In this document: piece after piece, positions 45,679-59,448 of the stretch | Position numbering within the stretch: position 1 is the first letter of the stretch | How the letters are laid out: every line of letters starts with the position of its first letter | Assembly: GCA_022813675.1 (NCBI GenBank) | Contig: CP063375.1 | Location: forward strand, 1,190,001-1,254,000 | Source of the DNA: Deferribacteraceae bacterium V6Fe1 | GTDB taxonomy: Bacteria > Chrysiogenota > Deferribacteres > Deferribacterales > Deferrivibrionaceae | Length of the DNA stretch: 64,000 nucleotides | Direction of reading: 5' to 3' | The notes under the pieces: generated by a model | Told to the model about the DNA's origin: nothing | The model's input: only the letters and a program-made list of their open reading frames with translations | Databases searched by the model: none | Position numbers and translations under genes: made by a program

Positions 45679-46062
45679 ATGTCCATAACTAAAGAACAAG
45701 TAATTGAATTTATCGAAAATATGACTGTTATTCAGTTGGCTGAATTTGTAAAGGAGCTTGAAGATAAGTTTGGTGTTTCTGCTGCTGCTCCTGTTGCTAT
45801 GGTTGCTGGTGCTGCTCCTGCAGCTGGTGGCGCTGAAGCTGCTGAAGAAAAAACTGAATTTGACGTTATCTTAACAAGTGGTGGCGATAAGAAAGTTCAG
45901 GTTATCAAAGTTGTAAGAGAGCTTACAGGACTTGGATTAAAAGAGGCTAAGGCATTAGTTGACGAAGCTCCAAAACCAGTTAAAGAAGGTATCAAGAAAG
46001 AAGAAGCTGAGCAGATCAAGGCTAAGCTTGAAGAAGCTGGTGCTTCTGTTGAAATTAAGTAA
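45679..46062 (+). CDS. rplL: 50S ribosomal protein L7/L12
   Basis: 127 residues. The N-terminal dimerisation helix pair is followed by an Ala/Gly-rich hinge ([17 protein letters not shown]). The C-terminal domain has [20 protein letters not shown], the factor-binding surface. It is the stalk protein that recruits EF-Tu and EF-G. Strong GGAGG precedes the ATG, as expected for a multi-copy protein. Confidence 0.98.
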   Translation: MSITKEQVIEFIENMTVIQLAEFVKELEDKFGVSAAAPVAMVAGAAPAAGGAEAAEEKTEFDVILTSGGDKKVQVIKVVRELTGLGLKEAKALVDEAPKPVKEGIKKEEAEQIKAKLEEAGASVEIK

Positions 46063-46091
46063 TTTAAGATATTAATAAGTTGTAGTTTTTG

Positions 46092-46116
46092 TAGGAGGCA
46101 CTACGCCTCCTATTTT
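46092..46116 (+). terminator. attenuator between rplL and rpoB
   Basis: TAGGAGGC, loop ACTAC, GCCTCCTA form a perfect 8-bp stem followed by TTTT. Partial termination between rplL and rpoB is well known in other bacteria and sets a higher ribosomal-protein than polymerase level. The T-tract is short, consistent with readthrough into rpoB. Confidence 0.7.
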
Positions 46117-46147
46117 CCGTTTAAAATATTTCCGGCGGGTGGAAAGC

Positions 46148-49100
46148 ATGAATAAATCCTTAATTCCCAAGAGTAGATTAAATTTTTCAAAAATAAAACA
46201 CGTTATTGACCTACCAGATCTGGTTGAGGTCCAAAAAAACTCATACAGAGATTTTTTACAGGCTGAAGTTGCACCTGATAAACGTGAGCTGAAAGGGCTT
46301 GAGCAGGTGTTTACAGAGATATTTCCCATTACTGATTTCAATGAGACTTCAATTCTTGAATATGTAAGCTATACAATAGAGAAACCTAAATACTCAGCCA
46401 GAGAGGCAATAGAAAGAAAAGCGACATTTGCAGCTCCGGTAAAAATAAAGGTAAGACTTGTAAATTATGATATAGATGAAGAAACAGGTGAAAAAAGTGT
46501 CCTTTCAGCCAAGGAGTCAGATGTCTATATTTGTGACATCCCACTTATGACTGACAGGGGTACATTTGTAATAAATGGTGTGGAGAGGGTTATCGTTAAC
46601 CAGCTGCATAGATCACCTGGGATATTCTTTGAGGATACAACAGCAGGCAAGAGTGTTGTTGAAAAGCATATTTACAGTGCGAGAATTATTCCTTACAGAG
46701 GTTCATGGATAGATTTTGAGTTTGATACCAAGAACATAATGTATGTTCGTATTGATAAAAAGAGAAAGATTCCTGTTACTGTCCTTTTGAAAGCACTTGG
46801 GCTGACAGATCAAGATATATTAAAAACATACTACGAAACTGAAACCGTAATTATCAAAGGGGATGAGCTATATAAAGAATTTGACCCTGAGAAGATTGTA
46901 GGTAGAAGAAACAGTATGGATATTTCCGATACGGAAGGGAATGTCGTAGTAAAAGCAGGGCATAAGATAACAAAGGCTGCAAGAAAGAAGCTTGTCAAAG
47001 CTGAAATAAAAGATTATCCGATTACATTTCAGGATCTTCAGGAAACATTTATAGCTGATGATATCATGGATGAAAACGGTGAAGTAATTTGCGAGTCAAA
47101 CACACCTCTTTCTGAAGAACTTTTAGAAAAGATTATCGATTCGGGGATTAAATCTTTTAAAGTATTGTTTATTGATAGGCAAAATAGTGACAGTGCTATT
47201 AGGGATGTCTTGAGTATGGATAAGGTTAGCTCTCAAGAAGAGGCGTTAATCGAAATCTACAAAAAACTCAGACCCGGTGAGCCTGCTACTATAGAAACAG
47301 CCACTGCACTTTTTGAAAACCTGTTTTTTAATGACAGACGTTATGACCTTTCAAAAGTCGGAAGATTAAAAATAAATAAAAGACTCAAGCTTGATGTCCC
47401 CCTTGAAACAACTACTCTTACAAAAGAGGATATTGTTGAAACTGTAAGAGTTTTAAATAACATAAGGCTTGGTCTTGATAACGTAGATGATATAGACCAC
47501 CTTGGTCATAGAAGGGTAAGGGCTGTGGGTGAGCAGCTTCAAAACCACATAAGAATAGGTCTTGCAAGGATGGAGAAGACTGTTCGTGAAAGAATGAGTA
47601 TTCATGAGATTGAAGAACTTACTCCGCAAGACTTGCTCAATTCAAAACCTTTATCAGCTTCAATTAAAGAGTTTTTCGGAAGTTATCAATTATCACAATT
47701 TATGGATCAGACTAACCCTCTTAGTGAGGTTACTCACAAAAGAAGATTGTCTGCCCTTGGACCCGGTGGTTTAAACAGAGAGAGAGCAGGCTTTGAGGTA
47801 AGGGACGTTCATACTTCAAGTTACGGTAGGCTATGTCCTATTGAAACTCCTGAAGGACCAAATATCGGTCTTATTACTTCGTTGACTACTTATGCAAGGA
47901 TAAATGAGTTTGGTTTTATAGAAACACCATATAGAAAGGTAGTTGATGGAAGAGTAACTGATGAAGTAGTGTACATGTCTGCTATTGAGGAAGAGGATTA
48001 TTATATTGCTCAGGCAAACGCATTGCTTGATGAAGATAGTAGATTTGTTAAAGACTATATTGCAGCAAGACATAAAGGTGAGTCTTTGTCTGCACCGAAA
48101 GAGCTTATCAACTATATGGACGTTGCTCCAATGCAGATTGTATCTGTATCTACGGCACTTATTCCATTTTTGGAACATGATGATGCAAACAGGGCATTGA
48201 TGGGTTCTAACATGCAGCGTCAAGCTGTACCGCTTATCAAGACGAGTGCTCCGATTGTAGGGACGGGGCTTGAGAAAAAGGTTGCAGTTGATTCAGGTGC
48301 GGCAATAGTTGCTAAAAACGCTGGTTATGTGGAATATGTTGACTCTATGAGAATTGTTATCAGATTTGAGAAGGATGGACAATTTGGAATAGATGTATAT
48401 GACCTTGATAAATATAGAAGAACTAACCAAGAAACTTGTATAAATTACAAACCGATTGTTAAGAAGGGGAGTTTTGTCGAAAAAGGGCAGCCTATTGCAG
48501 ATGGACCATCTACAGACATGGGTGAGCTTGCACTTGGTAAAAATATCGTGGTGGCCTTCATGCCTTGGATGGGATATAACTACGAGGACTCTATACTTGT
48601 TTCTCAGAAACTGGTTAAGGAAGATGCCTTTACTTCAATTCATATTGAAGAGTATGAAATAGAAGCAAGGGATACCAAATTAGGACCTGAAGAGATAACA
48701 AGGGATATTCCTAATGTTAGTGAAGAGGCTGTAAAAGACCTAGACGAAAGTGGAATCATTAGAATTGGTGCCAAGGTTTCTGAAGGGGATATTTTAGTCG
48801 GTAAGGTAACACCTAAGGGTGAATCTCAGGCTACTCCTGAAGAAAAACTTCTTAGAGCAATATTTGGCGAGAAAGCTGGAGATGTAAAAGATGCTTCTTT
48901 AAGAGTGCCACCTGGAGTTAATGGTACTGTTGTTGATGTGCAAGTAATGACAAGGCGTGGTATTGAGAAGGATGAGCGTACTGAGCAGATTGAAAAATCA
49001 GAATATGAAAGGCTCAAAGAGGGGCACAAAAAAGAGCTTGAAGCTATAGAGATTGGAAGAAAGAAAAAAATTATTTCCCTTTTGAAGGATAGAAAGCTAA

Positions 49101-50101
49101 TTGAAGACTACGAAACTGATAATGGAGTCTTAAAATCAGGGACAGTTTTAGATGAAGATACATTGCTTAATCTTAATTATTCGGACTTAATACTTCTTCC
49201 TGTAGAGAACAAAAGTGAAATTGAAGACAAAATAGCAAAAATAAATGTGATCTATTTTGAAAGGGTAAAAAGAGCTGAAGAAAACTTTAAAGATAAAAGA
49301 AATAAGATAAAAAAGGGTGATGAACTGCCGGCCGGTGTTTTAAAGTCGGTTAGGGTCTTTATTGCAATCAAGAGAAAGTTGATGGTTGGTGATAAGATGG
49401 CAGGTCGTCACGGTAACAAAGGTGTTATTTCAAGAGTACTTCCTGAAGCTGACATGCCGTATCTTCCTGATGGTACGCCTGTTGAGATAGTTTTAAACCC
49501 GTTGGGCGTTCCTTCAAGGATGAACGTTGGGCAGGTACTTGAAACACATCTTGGATGGGCTGCAAAAGCTCTCGGGTTGCATGTAGCTACTCCTGTTTTT
49601 GATGGTGCTAAAGAAAGCGATATCAAAGAACTGCTCAAAAAGGCAGGCTTTAATGAAGACGGTCAGACTATTCTATACGATGGCAGGACGGGAGAGCCTT
49701 TTGATAGAGAAGTTACCGTTGGTGTTATGTACATGTTGAAACTTCACCACCTTGTTGAAACCAAAATTCACGCAAGGTCTACCGGGCCATACTCACTTGT
49801 AACTCAGCAACCGCTTGGAGGTAAAGCTCAGTTTGGTGGTCAGAGACTTGGTGAGATGGAGGTTTGGGCACTTGAGGCTTACGGTGCATCGCATATCTTA
49901 CAAGAGATGTTGACTGTTAAATCTGATGATGTTGAAGGTAGGACAAAGGTGTATGAGTCTATAGTAAACGGTAATTTGAGCTTTAAGGCAAGTATGCCTG
50001 AATCCTTTAATGTACTTATAAAAGAGCTCCAAGGTCTTGGTCTTGATGTTGAACTTTTGACCAAGGAAGATTTAAAAAATGAAGAAAATAATGAAGAATA
50101 A
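46148..50101 (+). CDS. rpoB: RNA polymerase beta subunit
   Basis: 1317 residues. Recognisable regions are the rifampicin-pocket segment [20 protein letters not shown] with [13 protein letters not shown], then [34 protein letters not shown], the [19 protein letters not shown] catalytic-site loop, and the C-terminal [20 protein letters not shown]. The rifampicin-region residues look wild type. I chose ATG 46148 over GTG 46139 because GGTGGA sits at a proper distance from the former. Confidence 0.98.
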   Translation: MNKSLIPKSRLNFSKIKHVIDLPDLVEVQKNSYRDFLQAEVAPDKRELKGLEQVFTEIFPITDFNETSILEYVSYTIEKPKYSAREAIERKATFAAPVKIKVRLVNYDIDEETGEKSVLSAKESDVYICDIPLMTDRGTFVINGVERVIVNQLHRSPGIFFEDTTAGKSVVEKHIYSARIIPYRGSWIDFEFDTKNIMYVRIDKKRKIPVTVLLKALGLTDQDILKTYYETETVIIKGDELYKEFDPEKIVGRRNSMDISDTEGNVVVKAGHKITKAARKKLVKAEIKDYPITFQDLQETFIADDIMDENGEVICESNTPLSEELLEKIIDSGIKSFKVLFIDRQNSDSAIRDVLSMDKVSSQEEALIEIYKKLRPGEPATIETATALFENLFFNDRRYDLSKVGRLKINKRLKLDVPLETTTLTKEDIVETVRVLNNIRLGLDNVDDIDHLGHRRVRAVGEQLQNHIRIGLARMEKTVRERMSIHEIEELTPQDLLNSKPLSASIKEFFGSYQLSQFMDQTNPLSEVTHKRRLSALGPGGLNRERAGFEVRDVHTSSYGRLCPIETPEGPNIGLITSLTTYARINEFGFIETPYRKVVDGRVTDEVVYMSAIEEEDYYIAQANALLDEDSRFVKDYIAARHKGESLSAPKELINYMDVAPMQIVSVSTALIPFLEHDDANRALMGSNMQRQAVPLIKTSAPIVGTGLEKKVAVDSGAAIVAKNAGYVEYVDSMRIVIRFEKDGQFGIDVYDLDKYRRTNQETCINYKPIVKKGSFVEKGQPIADGPSTDMGELALGKNIVVAFMPWMGYNYEDSILVSQKLVKEDAFTSIHIEEYEIEARDTKLGPEEITRDIPNVSEEAVKDLDESGIIRIGAKVSEGDILVGKVTPKGESQATPEEKLLRAIFGEKAGDVKDASLRVPPGVNGTVVDVQVMTRRGIEKDERTEQIEKSEYERLKEGHKKELEAIEIGRKKKIISLLKDRKLIEDYETDNGVLKSGTVLDEDTLLNLNYSDLILLPVENKSEIEDKIAKINVIYFERVKRAEENFKDKRNKIKKGDELPAGVLKSVRVFIAIKRKLMVGDKMAGRHGNKGVISRVLPEADMPYLPDGTPVEIVLNPLGVPSRMNVGQVLETHLGWAAKALGLHVATPVFDGAKESDIKELLKKAGFNEDGQTILYDGRTGEPFDREVTVGVMYMLKLHHLVETKIHARSTGPYSLVTQQPLGGKAQFGGQRLGEMEVWALEAYGASHILQEMLTVKSDDVEGRTKVYESIVNGNLSFKASMPESFNVLIKELQGLGLDVELLTKEDLKNEENNEE

Positions 50102-50118
50102 TATATTTGGAGGGCTAT

Positions 50119-53100
50119 GTGTCAACTGTTAGAGTTAATCCATTTAAGGATGAAAAAGGCCCAGTTTTCTTTGATGCCATAAGAATAAAAATCGCTTCTC
50201 CTGATAAGATCAGAAGCTGGTCTAATGGAGAGGTTACTAAACCTGAAACGATTAATTACAGGACATTCAAGCCTGAAAGGGATGGCTTGTTTTGTGCCAA
50301 AATATTTGGACCTGTAAAAGACTGGGAATGTCTTTGTGGGAAATATAAAAGGATGAAACACAGAGGCATTGTTTGTGAAAAATGTGGTGTAGAGGTAATC
50401 CAGTCCAAAGTTAGAAGAGAGAGGATGGGGCATATAGAGCTTGCTTCACCTGTTGTGCATATATGGTTTTTTAAAGGTAGCCCAAGCAGGATAGGTGCTG
50501 TCTTAGATTTAAATATCAAAGATATTGAGAGAGTGACATATTTTGAATCATATATAGTAATCGACCCTAAATCTACCCCTCTCAAAGAAAGGGAACTTTT
50601 AAGTGAAGAAAGGTATAGAAAGCTTGTTGAAGAGTATGGCCCAAATGCTTTTGTTGCGAAGATGGGTGCAGAGGCCATTAAAGAACTTATAAAGAAAGTA
50701 GATATAGACTTGACAATTTTGGAGCTTAAAACTGAGCTTAAGGAAACTAATAGTGTTCAAAAGAAACTCAAAATTGCAAAAAGACTAAGAGTTTTAGAAT
50801 CATTCAGGAGAAGTGGTAACAAGCCTGAATGGATGGTTTTGGATGTGATTCCGGTAATTCCACCTGAGCTTAGACCTCTTGTCCCTCTTGACGGAGGAAG
50901 GTTTGCTACAAGTGATTTAAATGATTTATATAGAAGGGTTATTAATAGAAATAACCGTCTTAGAAAACTGATTGAGTTGAATGCTCCTGAAATTATTATT
51001 AGAAACGAAAAAAGGATGCTTCAAGAGTCAGTGGACGCACTTTTTGATAATGGAAGGCGTGGAAGGGTTATTAGAGGTTCAAATAAGCGTCCACTTAAAT
51101 CATTAAGTGATATGATTAAAGGTAAGCAGGGTAGATTCAGACAAAACCTTCTCGGTAAAAGGGTTGACTATTCAGGACGTTCTGTAATTGTCGCCGGTCC
51201 TACCCTTGAGATGCATCAGTGCGGTATCCCTAAGCTTATGGCTCTGGAGCTTTTCAAGCCTTTTATTTATTACAAGCTTGAAAAAGAAAAAGGGATAGCA
51301 ACTACAATTAAACAAGCTAAAAGAATGGTTGAAGAGCAGAGACCAGAAGTGTGGGATGTTTTGGAAGAGGTTATTCAAGAGCATCCGGTATTGCTAAACA
51401 GGGCGCCTACTCTTCACAGGTTAGGTATCCAGGCATTTGAGCCTAAACTTATAGAAGGTAAAGCTATACAGCTACACCCACTTGTTTGTCCTGCATTTAA
51501 TGCTGACTTTGACGGGGACCAGATGGCTGTTCACGTGCCTCTTTCTGTGGAAGCTCAACTTGAGGCAAGGACTTTGATGCTTTCTGCATATAATATTTTG
51601 TCACCTGCAAACGGTAAACCATTAGCGGTACCTACTCAGGATATGGTTCTTGGAATTTACTATCTCACCAGAGGTATGAAAAATGCCAAAGGATGTGGTA
51701 AAACTTACGCAAGCCCTGAGGAAGTTATCATAGCGTACGATCAAGGGCAACTTGATTTACATGCTGAGATTAAGGTTAGGATTAATGGTAAAATTTATGA
51801 TACCGTAACTGGTAGAGTTATTCTCTTTAACCATGTTCCTGAAGGTGTAGAGTTTGATAAGATAAATCAGATTCTCGGTAAAAAAGATTTGGTTAAGCTG
51901 GTAGAATATATTTATAATAAACTCGGTAATTATCAGACAGTTAAATTTCTTGATAGTATTAAGAATTTAGGGTTCAGTTATGCAGCTAAGGCAGGTTTCT
52001 CAATATGTATTGATGACCTTGTAATCCCTGCAGAAAAAACAAAAATTATTGAAGAGGCAACAAAGGCAGTAAGGGATATAGAAGAACACTACAGGGAAGG
52101 TGCTTTAACTGCAGGTGAAAGATACAACCAGATAATTGATATATGGTCAAAGGCTAATGATACCATCACTGACTACCTGATGAAAGGTCTTGAGAGCATG
52201 GGTGGTGATAAGAGTGCTACTAATAAAAGGGATAAGTATTATAATCCTATTTATGTGATGGCTCACTCCGGTGCAAGGGGTAGTAAGGCTCAGATTAGTC
52301 AGCTTGCCGGTATGAGGGGTTTGATGGCTAAGCCTTCCGGTGAGATTATTGAAACTCCGATTACTGCAAATTTTAGAGATGGACTAACAGTTTTGCAGTA
52401 CTTTATTTCTACTCACGGTGCAAGGAAAGGTCTTGCAGATACTGCTCTTAAAACTGCAAATGCCGGTTACTTGACCAGAAGGTTAGTCGATGTAGCTCAA
52501 GACGTTATTATATCGGCAGAGGACTGTGGAACAATCAAAGGTGTTGAAATAACAGCACTTTTGGAAGGTACAGATGTAATAGAAAGTCTTGGTGAAAGGA
52601 TCTACGGTAGGTACGCTCTTGAAGATATTTATGACCCAATTACTGATGAGCTTTTGGTAGAGGCAAATACTCTACTTTTAGAGGATGAAGTTAAAAAGAT
52701 TGAAAAAGCCGGTATCGACAGAGTAAAAGTTCGTTCAGTTCTTACTTGTGAAATGGAGTATGGAGTTTGTAAGCACTGTTATGGTTTAGATTTATCAACA
52801 AAAAGGGAAATAGAAACAGGTGAAGCGGTAGGTATTATGGCTGCACAGTCAATTGGTGAGCCTGGGACTCAGCTTACAATGAGAACATTCCACATTGGTG
52901 GTGCTGCTTCAGCTACTGCTGAAGAGTCAAGCCTTATTGCCAAACTTGGCGGTGTAGCAAAGTTTGAAGAAGTAAAATATGTAAAGAATAGGTTTGGACA
53001 AAATGTCGTTCTTAACAGGAATGGTGTTCTTAAAATTGTAGATAAAGATGGCAGATCTATTGAAAAATATAATATTTCATACGGTACAAAGCTACTTGTA

Positions 53101-54180
53101 GAGGATGGGCAAGAAATTAAGCAGGGTACCATTTTGGCAGAATGGGATCCTTATGCTGCTGTGATAATGACCGAATATCAGGGTAAAGTTGCCTTTGGTG
53201 ATATTATTGAGGGTGAAACACTTAAAGAAGATATCGACCCTATTACAGGACTTGCTCAAAAAGTAATTATTAGCAATACGAGAGATAAAAAACAGCCACG
53301 TGTATCAATTAAGGATGAAAGTAATAAAACTGTTCAAAGGTATATACTTCCTGTTGGAGCTATTATTACGGTTGAAGAGGGAGCTGAAGTTTACCCTGGT
53401 GATATTATAGCAAAAATTCCAATGGAGACACAAAAAACAAAAGATATTACAGTAGGTCTTCCTCGTGTTGCTGAGTTATTTGAGGCCAGAAAACCGAAAG
53501 AGCCAGCTGTCATTGCAGAAATTGACGGTGTGGTTTCGATAGAAAATACAGCCAGAGGTATTAGAAAAGTTACTATAGTAAATGAGGAAACAGGGGACAA
53601 GAAAAGTTACAATATTTCTGTTCAGAAATATATCAATGTTCGTGACGGGGATAGAGTTAAAGCAGGTGAAGCCCTTGTTGATGGACTTGTTAATCCTCAT
53701 GACATTTTGAGTATTTTGGGTGAAGATGAATTGCAAAAGTACCTTGTAAATGAAATTCAGGAAGTTTACAAAAAGCAGGGTGTATCTATTAATGACAAAC
53801 ATATAGAAGTAATTGTTAGACAGATGCTTAAAAAAGTAATTATAGAAGAGATTGGAGATTCTGACTTTATGCCTAATGAAGAAGTGTATAAATCAGAGTT
53901 TATTAAAGTACAGCAGAAGATAATTGCTGAAGGTGGTATACCTCCAAAAGGTAGACCAATTTTGCAGGGTATAACAAAGGCTGCACTTAATACTGAAAGC
54001 TTTATCTCCGCTGCAAGTTTCCAGGAAACAACAAGGATTCTTACTGATGCGGCATGTACCGGTAAGATTGACCACTTAAGAGGTCTTAAGGAAAATGTTA
54101 TAATGGGTAAACTCATCCCAGCAGGTACAGGGGCAGACAGAATCCAATCAGAAAAATTTAGATTTCTGAAAAATAATTAA
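50119..54180 (+). CDS. rpoC: RNA polymerase beta' subunit
   Basis: 1353 residues. The N-terminal zinc finger has [20 protein letters not shown]. The catalytic Mg motif is [12 protein letters not shown], the bridge-helix and trigger-loop region includes [19 protein letters not shown] and [18 protein letters not shown], and a second zinc site includes [16 protein letters not shown] at 50119 lies five bases after GGAGG. The frame extends to a TTG at 50107, but that would start before the Shine-Dalgarno. Confidence 0.98.
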   Translation: MSTVRVNPFKDEKGPVFFDAIRIKIASPDKIRSWSNGEVTKPETINYRTFKPERDGLFCAKIFGPVKDWECLCGKYKRMKHRGIVCEKCGVEVIQSKVRRERMGHIELASPVVHIWFFKGSPSRIGAVLDLNIKDIERVTYFESYIVIDPKSTPLKERELLSEERYRKLVEEYGPNAFVAKMGAEAIKELIKKVDIDLTILELKTELKETNSVQKKLKIAKRLRVLESFRRSGNKPEWMVLDVIPVIPPELRPLVPLDGGRFATSDLNDLYRRVINRNNRLRKLIELNAPEIIIRNEKRMLQESVDALFDNGRRGRVIRGSNKRPLKSLSDMIKGKQGRFRQNLLGKRVDYSGRSVIVAGPTLEMHQCGIPKLMALELFKPFIYYKLEKEKGIATTIKQAKRMVEEQRPEVWDVLEEVIQEHPVLLNRAPTLHRLGIQAFEPKLIEGKAIQLHPLVCPAFNADFDGDQMAVHVPLSVEAQLEARTLMLSAYNILSPANGKPLAVPTQDMVLGIYYLTRGMKNAKGCGKTYASPEEVIIAYDQGQLDLHAEIKVRINGKIYDTVTGRVILFNHVPEGVEFDKINQILGKKDLVKLVEYIYNKLGNYQTVKFLDSIKNLGFSYAAKAGFSICIDDLVIPAEKTKIIEEATKAVRDIEEHYREGALTAGERYNQIIDIWSKANDTITDYLMKGLESMGGDKSATNKRDKYYNPIYVMAHSGARGSKAQISQLAGMRGLMAKPSGEIIETPITANFRDGLTVLQYFISTHGARKGLADTALKTANAGYLTRRLVDVAQDVIISAEDCGTIKGVEITALLEGTDVIESLGERIYGRYALEDIYDPITDELLVEANTLLLEDEVKKIEKAGIDRVKVRSVLTCEMEYGVCKHCYGLDLSTKREIETGEAVGIMAAQSIGEPGTQLTMRTFHIGGAASATAEESSLIAKLGGVAKFEEVKYVKNRFGQNVVLNRNGVLKIVDKDGRSIEKYNISYGTKLLVEDGQEIKQGTILAEWDPYAAVIMTEYQGKVAFGDIIEGETLKEDIDPITGLAQKVIISNTRDKKQPRVSIKDESNKTVQRYILPVGAIITVEEGAEVYPGDIIAKIPMETQKTKDITVGLPRVAELFEARKPKEPAVIAEIDGVVSIENTARGIRKVTIVNEETGDKKSYNISVQKYINVRDGDRVKAGEALVDGLVNPHDILSILGEDELQKYLVNEIQEVYKKQGVSINDKHIEVIVRQMLKKVIIEEIGDSDFMPNEEVYKSEFIKVQQKIIAEGGIPPKGRPILQGITKAALNTESFISAASFQETTRILTDAACTGKIDHLRGLKENVIMGKLIPAGTGADRIQSEKFRFLKNN

Positions 54181-54187
54181 TAATCCA

Positions 54188-54208
54188 GGGGGGCAACCCC
54201 CTTTTTTT
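54188..54208 (+). terminator. rho-independent terminator of the rpoBC operon
   Basis: GGGGG, loop CAA, CCCCC and seven T. It lies 8 bases after the rpoC stop and just before a new promoter. Confidence 0.85.
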
Positions 54209-54222
54209 AACAAAATAAAAAC

Positions 54223-54251
54223 TTGACATGTAATAAAAGCGCTGATAATAT
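54223..54251 (+). promoter_or_regulatory. strong sigma70 promoter of the str-S10 operon
   Basis: TTGACA (54223-54228), 17-base spacer, TAATAT (54246-54251), after an A-rich stretch. It gives a leader of about 50 bases before rpsL. It uses the same hexamers as the tRNA-tuf promoter. Confidence 0.75.
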
Positions 54252-54309
54252 CTGATGCTCATTTTGGAGAGTATTATTTTGTACTTTTATATAAATTTGG
54301 AGGTGCTAG

Positions 54310-54681
54310 GTGCCAACGTTGAACCAACTTGTTAGAAAAGGTAGAGCTGTGGTGGAGAGTAAAACAAAATCGCCCGCTCTTAAGGAAAATCCTCAGAAAA
54401 GAGGTGTTTGTGTTAGGGTATATACTACCACACCAAAGAAGCCAAACTCTGCTCTTAGAAAAGTTGCTAGGGTAAGGTTAACAAATGGAGTAGAGGTTAC
54501 TGCATATATTCCTGGAATTGGTCATAATTTGCAGGAACACTCTGTTGTATTGGTGAGAGGTGGTAGGGTAAAGGACTTACCTGGTGTTCGTTATAAGATT
54601 ATTCGTGGTACACTTGATGCTGGTGGGGTACAGAATAGGAAAAAAAGCCGCTCTAAGTATGGGGCTAAAAGACCAAAGTAG
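54310..54681 (+). CDS. rpsL: 30S ribosomal protein S12
   Basis: 123 residues; starts [12 protein letters not shown] with GTG at 54310 after GGAGG. The decoding-centre loop [18 protein letters not shown] is intact, with the streptomycin-resistance lysine in its wild-type form, as is the second loop [16 protein letters not shown]. The Asp of DLPGVRY is the probable target of RimO, encoded at 4040-5338. Confidence 0.98.
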   Translation: MPTLNQLVRKGRAVVESKTKSPALKENPQKRGVCVRVYTTTPKKPNSALRKVARVRLTNGVEVTAYIPGIGHNLQEHSVVLVRGGRVKDLPGVRYKIIRGTLDAGGVQNRKKSRSKYGAKRPK

Positions 54682-54690
54682 GAGAAATAA

Positions 54691-55164
<474 letters not shown>

Positions 55165-55179
55165 TTTAAGGAGGAATAA

Positions 55180-57255
55180 GTGGCAAGAAAGTATCCACTT
55201 GATAAGCAGCGTAATATAGGGATTATGGCCCATATTGATGCTGGTAAGACTACTACTACTGAAAGAATTTTATACTACACAGGTGTAAATTATAAAATTG
55301 GTGAAGTTCATGATGGTGCAGCCACAATGGACTGGATGGAGCAGGAGAAAGAAAGAGGGATTACTATTACTTCTGCGACTACACAGTGTTTTTGGAATAA
55401 TCATAGGATAAACATTATTGACACTCCGGGGCACGTTGACTTTACAATTGAGGTTGAGAGATCGCTTAAGGTATTGGACGGTGCCGTTGCAGTATTTTGT
55501 GCTGTTGGCGGTGTTGAGCCTCAGTCTGAGACTGTTTGGCGTCAGGCGGATAAGTATCATGTTCCTCGAATTGCTTTTATAAATAAAATGGATAGAGTTG
55601 GTGCTGATTTTTATAATGTTGTTGAAATGATGAGAGATAGGCTTGGTGCCAGACCTCTTCCTATTCAGCTTCCTTGGGGTGCTGAGGATTCCTTTGAGGG
55701 TGTAATTGATCTTGTTAAGATGAAAGCAATTTCTTGGAAGGGTGACCAGTTAGGTGCAAAATTTGAATATCTTGATATTCCTGCTGAATTAGCTGAGAAG
55801 GCTGAAGAATATAGAAAAAATCTTATTGAAACTGTTTGTGAGGCAGATGAAGCTCTTATGGAAAAATATTTCGAAGGTGAAGAGCTTACTGAAGAGGAGA
55901 TTAAGGCAGGATTAAGAAAAGGTACTATAAATTTGATGTTTAACCCTGTGCTTTGTGGTACGGCATTTAAAAATAAAGGTGTACAACCGCTACTTGATGC
56001 AGTGGTTGATTATATGCCATCACCTCTTGATGTGCCTGCAATAAAAGGTGTCAATCCGGTAACCGGCGAAGAAGAGGTTAGGGAGTCTGATGATGATGCA
56101 CCATTTGCTGCATTAGCGTTTAAAATTTTGACTGACCCTTATATGGGGCAGTTAACTTACTTTAGGGTGTATTCGGGCCATCTTGAAGCAGGAAGTTATG
56201 TTTTAAACTCAACTAAAGATAAAAAAGAAAGAGTTGGTCGTCTGCTTAAGATGCATGCTAATAAAAGGGAAGAGATTAAAGAGATTTATGCGGGTGATAT
56301 TTGTGCGACAGTAGGTTTAAAATATACTACTACCGGTGATACTTTGTGTGCCGAAGATAACCCCGTAATTCTCGAGTCGATGGAATTCCCTGACCCTGTT
56401 ATATCTGTTGCTATCGAGCCAAAGACAAAAGCTGACCAGGAAAAACTTTCTACAGCACTTAATAAGTTAGCACAGGAAGACCCATCTTTTAGGGTTAAGG
56501 TGGATGAGGAAACAGGTCAGACAATTATTTCTGGTATGGGTGAGCTTCACCTTGAGATTATTGTTGATAGACTTGTAAGAGAGTTTAAAGTAGAGGCGAA
56601 TGTAGGTAATCCGCAGGTTGCCTACCGTGAAGCGATTAAGAAGAAAGTAAATCAAGAAGGTAAATATATTAAGCAATCAGGTGGTCGTGGTCAGTACGGC
56701 CATGTTTGGCTTGAGGTTGAGCCACTTGAAGCTGGGAAAGGTTTTGAGTTTGTCAACAAAATCGTGGGTGGTACTATTCCTAAGGAATATATACCTGCTG
56801 TTGAAAAGGGTGTACAAGAAGCGTGTGAAAGCGGTGTGTTAGCCGGTTTCCCTGTTGTTGATGTTAAAGTTACGCTTTATGACGGTTCTTACCACGAAGT
56901 TGACTCTTCTGAAATGGCTTTTAAGATTGCCGGTTCGATGTGTTTTAAAGAGGCAATGAGGAAGGCAAATCCTGTGCTTTTGGAGCCTATTATGAAAGTT
57001 GAAGTTGTTGTCCCAGATGAGTATATGGGGGACGTTATGGGTGACTTGAGCTCAAGAAGAGGAAGAATTGAAGGTATGGAAGCTCGCGGTAATGCTCAGG
57101 TTGTCAGATGTAATGTTCCTTTGAAAGAGATGTTTGGATATGCAACAGTTTTAAGATCTCTTACTCAGGGTAGAGCTACTTATACAATGATATTTGATCA
57201 TTATGAGGAAGTACCAACAAATATTGCTGAAGAAATAATAAAGAGTAAAGGTTAG
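55180..57255 (+). CDS. fusA: elongation factor G
   Basis: A 691-residue translocase GTPase. G1 is [15 protein letters not shown], switch I contains [15 protein letters not shown]3 is DTPGHVDF, G4 is NKMDR. Domain IV has [11 protein letters not shown], and domain V has [18 protein letters not shown] at 55180 follows AAGGAGG. Canonical length, no sign of the fusB/EF-G2 paralogue features. Confidence 0.98.
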   Translation: MARKYPLDKQRNIGIMAHIDAGKTTTTERILYYTGVNYKIGEVHDGAATMDWMEQEKERGITITSATTQCFWNNHRINIIDTPGHVDFTIEVERSLKVLDGAVAVFCAVGGVEPQSETVWRQADKYHVPRIAFINKMDRVGADFYNVVEMMRDRLGARPLPIQLPWGAEDSFEGVIDLVKMKAISWKGDQLGAKFEYLDIPAELAEKAEEYRKNLIETVCEADEALMEKYFEGEELTEEEIKAGLRKGTINLMFNPVLCGTAFKNKGVQPLLDAVVDYMPSPLDVPAIKGVNPVTGEEEVRESDDDAPFAALAFKILTDPYMGQLTYFRVYSGHLEAGSYVLNSTKDKKERVGRLLKMHANKREEIKEIYAGDICATVGLKYTTTGDTLCAEDNPVILESMEFPDPVISVAIEPKTKADQEKLSTALNKLAQEDPSFRVKVDEETGQTIISGMGELHLEIIVDRLVREFKVEANVGNPQVAYREAIKKKVNQEGKYIKQSGGRGQYGHVWLEVEPLEAGKGFEFVNKIVGGTIPKEYIPAVEKGVQEACESGVLAGFPVVDVKVTLYDGSYHEVDSSEMAFKIAGSMCFKEAMRKANPVLLEPIMKVEVVVPDEYMGDVMGDLSSRRGRIEGMEARGNAQVVRCNVPLKEMFGYATVLRSLTQGRATYTMIFDHYEEVPTNIAEEIIKSKG

Positions 57256-57270
57256 AGTTAGGAGGAAATT

Positions 57271-58461
57271 ATGGCAAAGCAGAAGTTCGAAAGGAAGAAA
57301 CCTCACGTTAATGTAGGGACGATAGGTCACGTTGACCATGGTAAGACTACATTGACAGCAGCTATTACCTCAGTTTTGGCACATAAGGGTTTGGCTGAGT
57401 TTGTAGATTATGGTAATATTGACAAGGCTCCTGAGGAGCGTGAGAGAGGTATTACTATTGCTACAGCGCATGTTGAGTATGAGAGTGAGAAGCGTCACTA
57501 TGCACACGTAGACTGTCCTGGTCACGCTGACTATGTAAAGAACATGATTACAGGTGCAGCGCAGATGGACGGAGCTATATTGGTAGTAAGTGCAGCAGAT
57601 GGTCCTATGCCACAGACAAGAGAGCATATACTTTTGGCACGTCAGGTAGGAGTTCCTTATATTGTAGTATTTATGAACAAGGTAGATATGGTGGATGATG
57701 AGGAGCTTTTAGAGCTTGTCGAGCTTGAGATTAGGGACTTATTGAGTACATATGAGTTTCCTGGAGATGATATACCAATTATCAAAGGTAGTGCATTGAA
57801 GGCGTTGGAGAATCCAACAGATGAGAAGTGGGCTGGAGCGATTCTTGAGCTTGTTCAGGCATTGGATGATTATGTGCCTGAGCCGCAAAGAGATATTGAT
57901 AAGCCTTTCTTGATGCCTATAGAGGATGTTTTCAGTATATCAGGTAGAGGAACAGTTGTAACAGGTAGAGTTGAGAAGGGTGTAGTTAAGGTTGGAGATG
58001 AAGTAGAGATAGTAGGTATTAAAGAGACTCAGAAGACGGTAGTAACTGGTGTAGAGATGTTCCGTAAGATACTTGATGAAGGTGTAGCAGGGGATAATGT
58101 TGGTGTACTTCTTAGAGGAATTAAGAAGGATGAGGTAGAGCGTGGTCAGGTATTGGCTAAGCCTGGTAGCATTACACCACATAGAAGATTTAAGTGTGAG
58201 GCATATATATTGACTAAGGAAGAAGGTGGCCGTCATACGCCATTTTTCAGTGGATACAGACCACAGTTTTACTTCAGGACGACAGATGTAACTGGAGTAG
58301 TTACATTGCCTGAGGGAGTAGAGATGGTAATGCCTGGAGATAATATAAGCTGTGAAGTTAATTTGATACAGCCGATAGCAATGGATCAGGGATTACGCTT
58401 TGCGATTCGTGAAGGTGGTAGAACAGTTGGTGCTGGCGTAGTTACTGAAATAATAGAATAA
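57271..58461 (+). CDS. tuf: elongation factor Tu, copy 2
   Basis: 396 residues, identical in protein to the copy at 41723. It carries a silent C in place of T at the position corresponding to 42680. It stands in the classical str position between fusA and rpsJ (E. coli tufA). GGAGG precedes the ATG. Sequence identity ends exactly at the coding limits, indicating ongoing gene conversion rather than recent duplication with flanks. Confidence 0.98.
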   Translation: MAKQKFERKKPHVNVGTIGHVDHGKTTLTAAITSVLAHKGLAEFVDYGNIDKAPEERERGITIATAHVEYESEKRHYAHVDCPGHADYVKNMITGAAQMDGAILVVSAADGPMPQTREHILLARQVGVPYIVVFMNKVDMVDDEELLELVELEIRDLLSTYEFPGDDIPIIKGSALKALENPTDEKWAGAILELVQALDDYVPEPQRDIDKPFLMPIEDVFSISGRGTVVTGRVEKGVVKVGDEVEIVGIKETQKTVVTGVEMFRKILDEGVAGDNVGVLLRGIKKDEVERGQVLAKPGSITPHRRFKCEAYILTKEEGGRHTPFFSGYRPQFYFRTTDVTGVVTLPEGVEMVMPGDNISCEVNLIQPIAMDQGLRFAIREGGRTVGAGVVTEIIE

Positions 58462-58472
58462 CAGAGGGTATG

Positions 58473-58781
58473 ATGAGCAGCCAGAAAATTCGCATTAAGC
58501 TCAAAGGCTATGATTATAAAATATTGGATAAAGCCGTAAGAGATATAGTTAATACAGCAAAAAGGACCGGTGCAAAAGTCATCGGTCCTATCCCCCTTCC
58601 TACAAGGATTGAGAAATTTACAATAATTAAATCTCCCCATGTAGATAAGGATGGTAGGGAACAGTTTGAGATTAGAACACACAAAAGATTAGTGGATATT
58701 TTTGAACACAATCCGCAGACGATAGATGCACTAATGAAACTTGAGTTGTCTGCAGGTGTGGATGTAGAAATAAAATTATAA
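58473..58781 (+). CDS. rpsJ: 30S ribosomal protein S10
   Basis: 102 residues. [29 protein letters not shown] and [18 protein letters not shown] are canonical. S10 also acts as NusE with NusG. Two ATG codons are adjacent; I use the second (58473) because it is better spaced from AGAGGG. Confidence 0.96.
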   Translation: MSSQKIRIKLKGYDYKILDKAVRDIVNTAKRTGAKVIGPIPLPTRIEKFTIIKSPHVDKDGREQFEIRTHKRLVDIFEHNPQTIDALMKLELSAGVDVEIKL

Positions 58782-58795
58782 GGTAGGGCTTGAAG

Positions 58796-59434
58796 ATGTT
58801 TAAAGGGATAATTGGAAAAAAGGTTGGAATGACCCAGATATTTATGTCCGATGGGACTGTAATCCCGGTTACAGTAGTTGAGGCAGGCCCTTGTGTAGTG
58901 GTTCAGAAAAAAACAGTTGAGACTGACGGCTATAATGCTTTGCAACTTGGTTTTGGCAAAATATTAAAGGCTAAAAAAGTCAATAAGCCTATGGCTGGCC
59001 ATTTTAAGAAAAATAACCTTGAGTTCTTTAAATTTTTAAAAGAATTCAGAACAGACAATGTCGGAGAATTTGAAGTTGGCCAGGAGATAAAAGTAGATAT
59101 TTTTACTGAAGGTGAACTTGTTGATGTACAGGGTGTAAGTATTGGTAAAGGATTTCAGGGCGTTATAAAAAGACACGGCTTTGCCGGAGGTCCTGCTTCT
59201 CACGGTTCTGATTTCCACAGAGCACCTGGTTCAATTGGTATGTGTGAGTTTCCGGGCGAGACCCTTAAGGGCAAAAAGATGCCTGGAAGAATGGGCAATA
59301 AAACTGTTACTACACAAGGATTAAAGATTGCCAAAGTAATGGCAGATAAAAACGTGCTGCTTATTAAAGGATCTGTACCAGGACATAAGAATGGTATTAT
59401 CTATATAAAGAAAAGCACAAAATCTAATAATTAA
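58796..59434 (+). CDS. rplC: 50S ribosomal protein L3
   Basis: 212 residues. [16 protein letters not shown] start, then [20 protein letters not shown] and [11 protein letters not shown] near the peptidyl-transferase-facing loop. ATG at 58796 is preceded by GGTAGGG; the upstream TTG at 58790 is too close to it. Confidence 0.96.
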   Translation: MFKGIIGKKVGMTQIFMSDGTVIPVTVVEAGPCVVVQKKTVETDGYNALQLGFGKILKAKKVNKPMAGHFKKNNLEFFKFLKEFRTDNVGEFEVGQEIKVDIFTEGELVDVQGVSIGKGFQGVIKRHGFAGGPASHGSDFHRAPGSIGMCEFPGETLKGKKMPGRMGNKTVTTQGLKIAKVMADKNVLLIKGSVPGHKNGIIYIKKSTKSNN

Positions 59435-59448
59435 GGATAGAGGTAGTC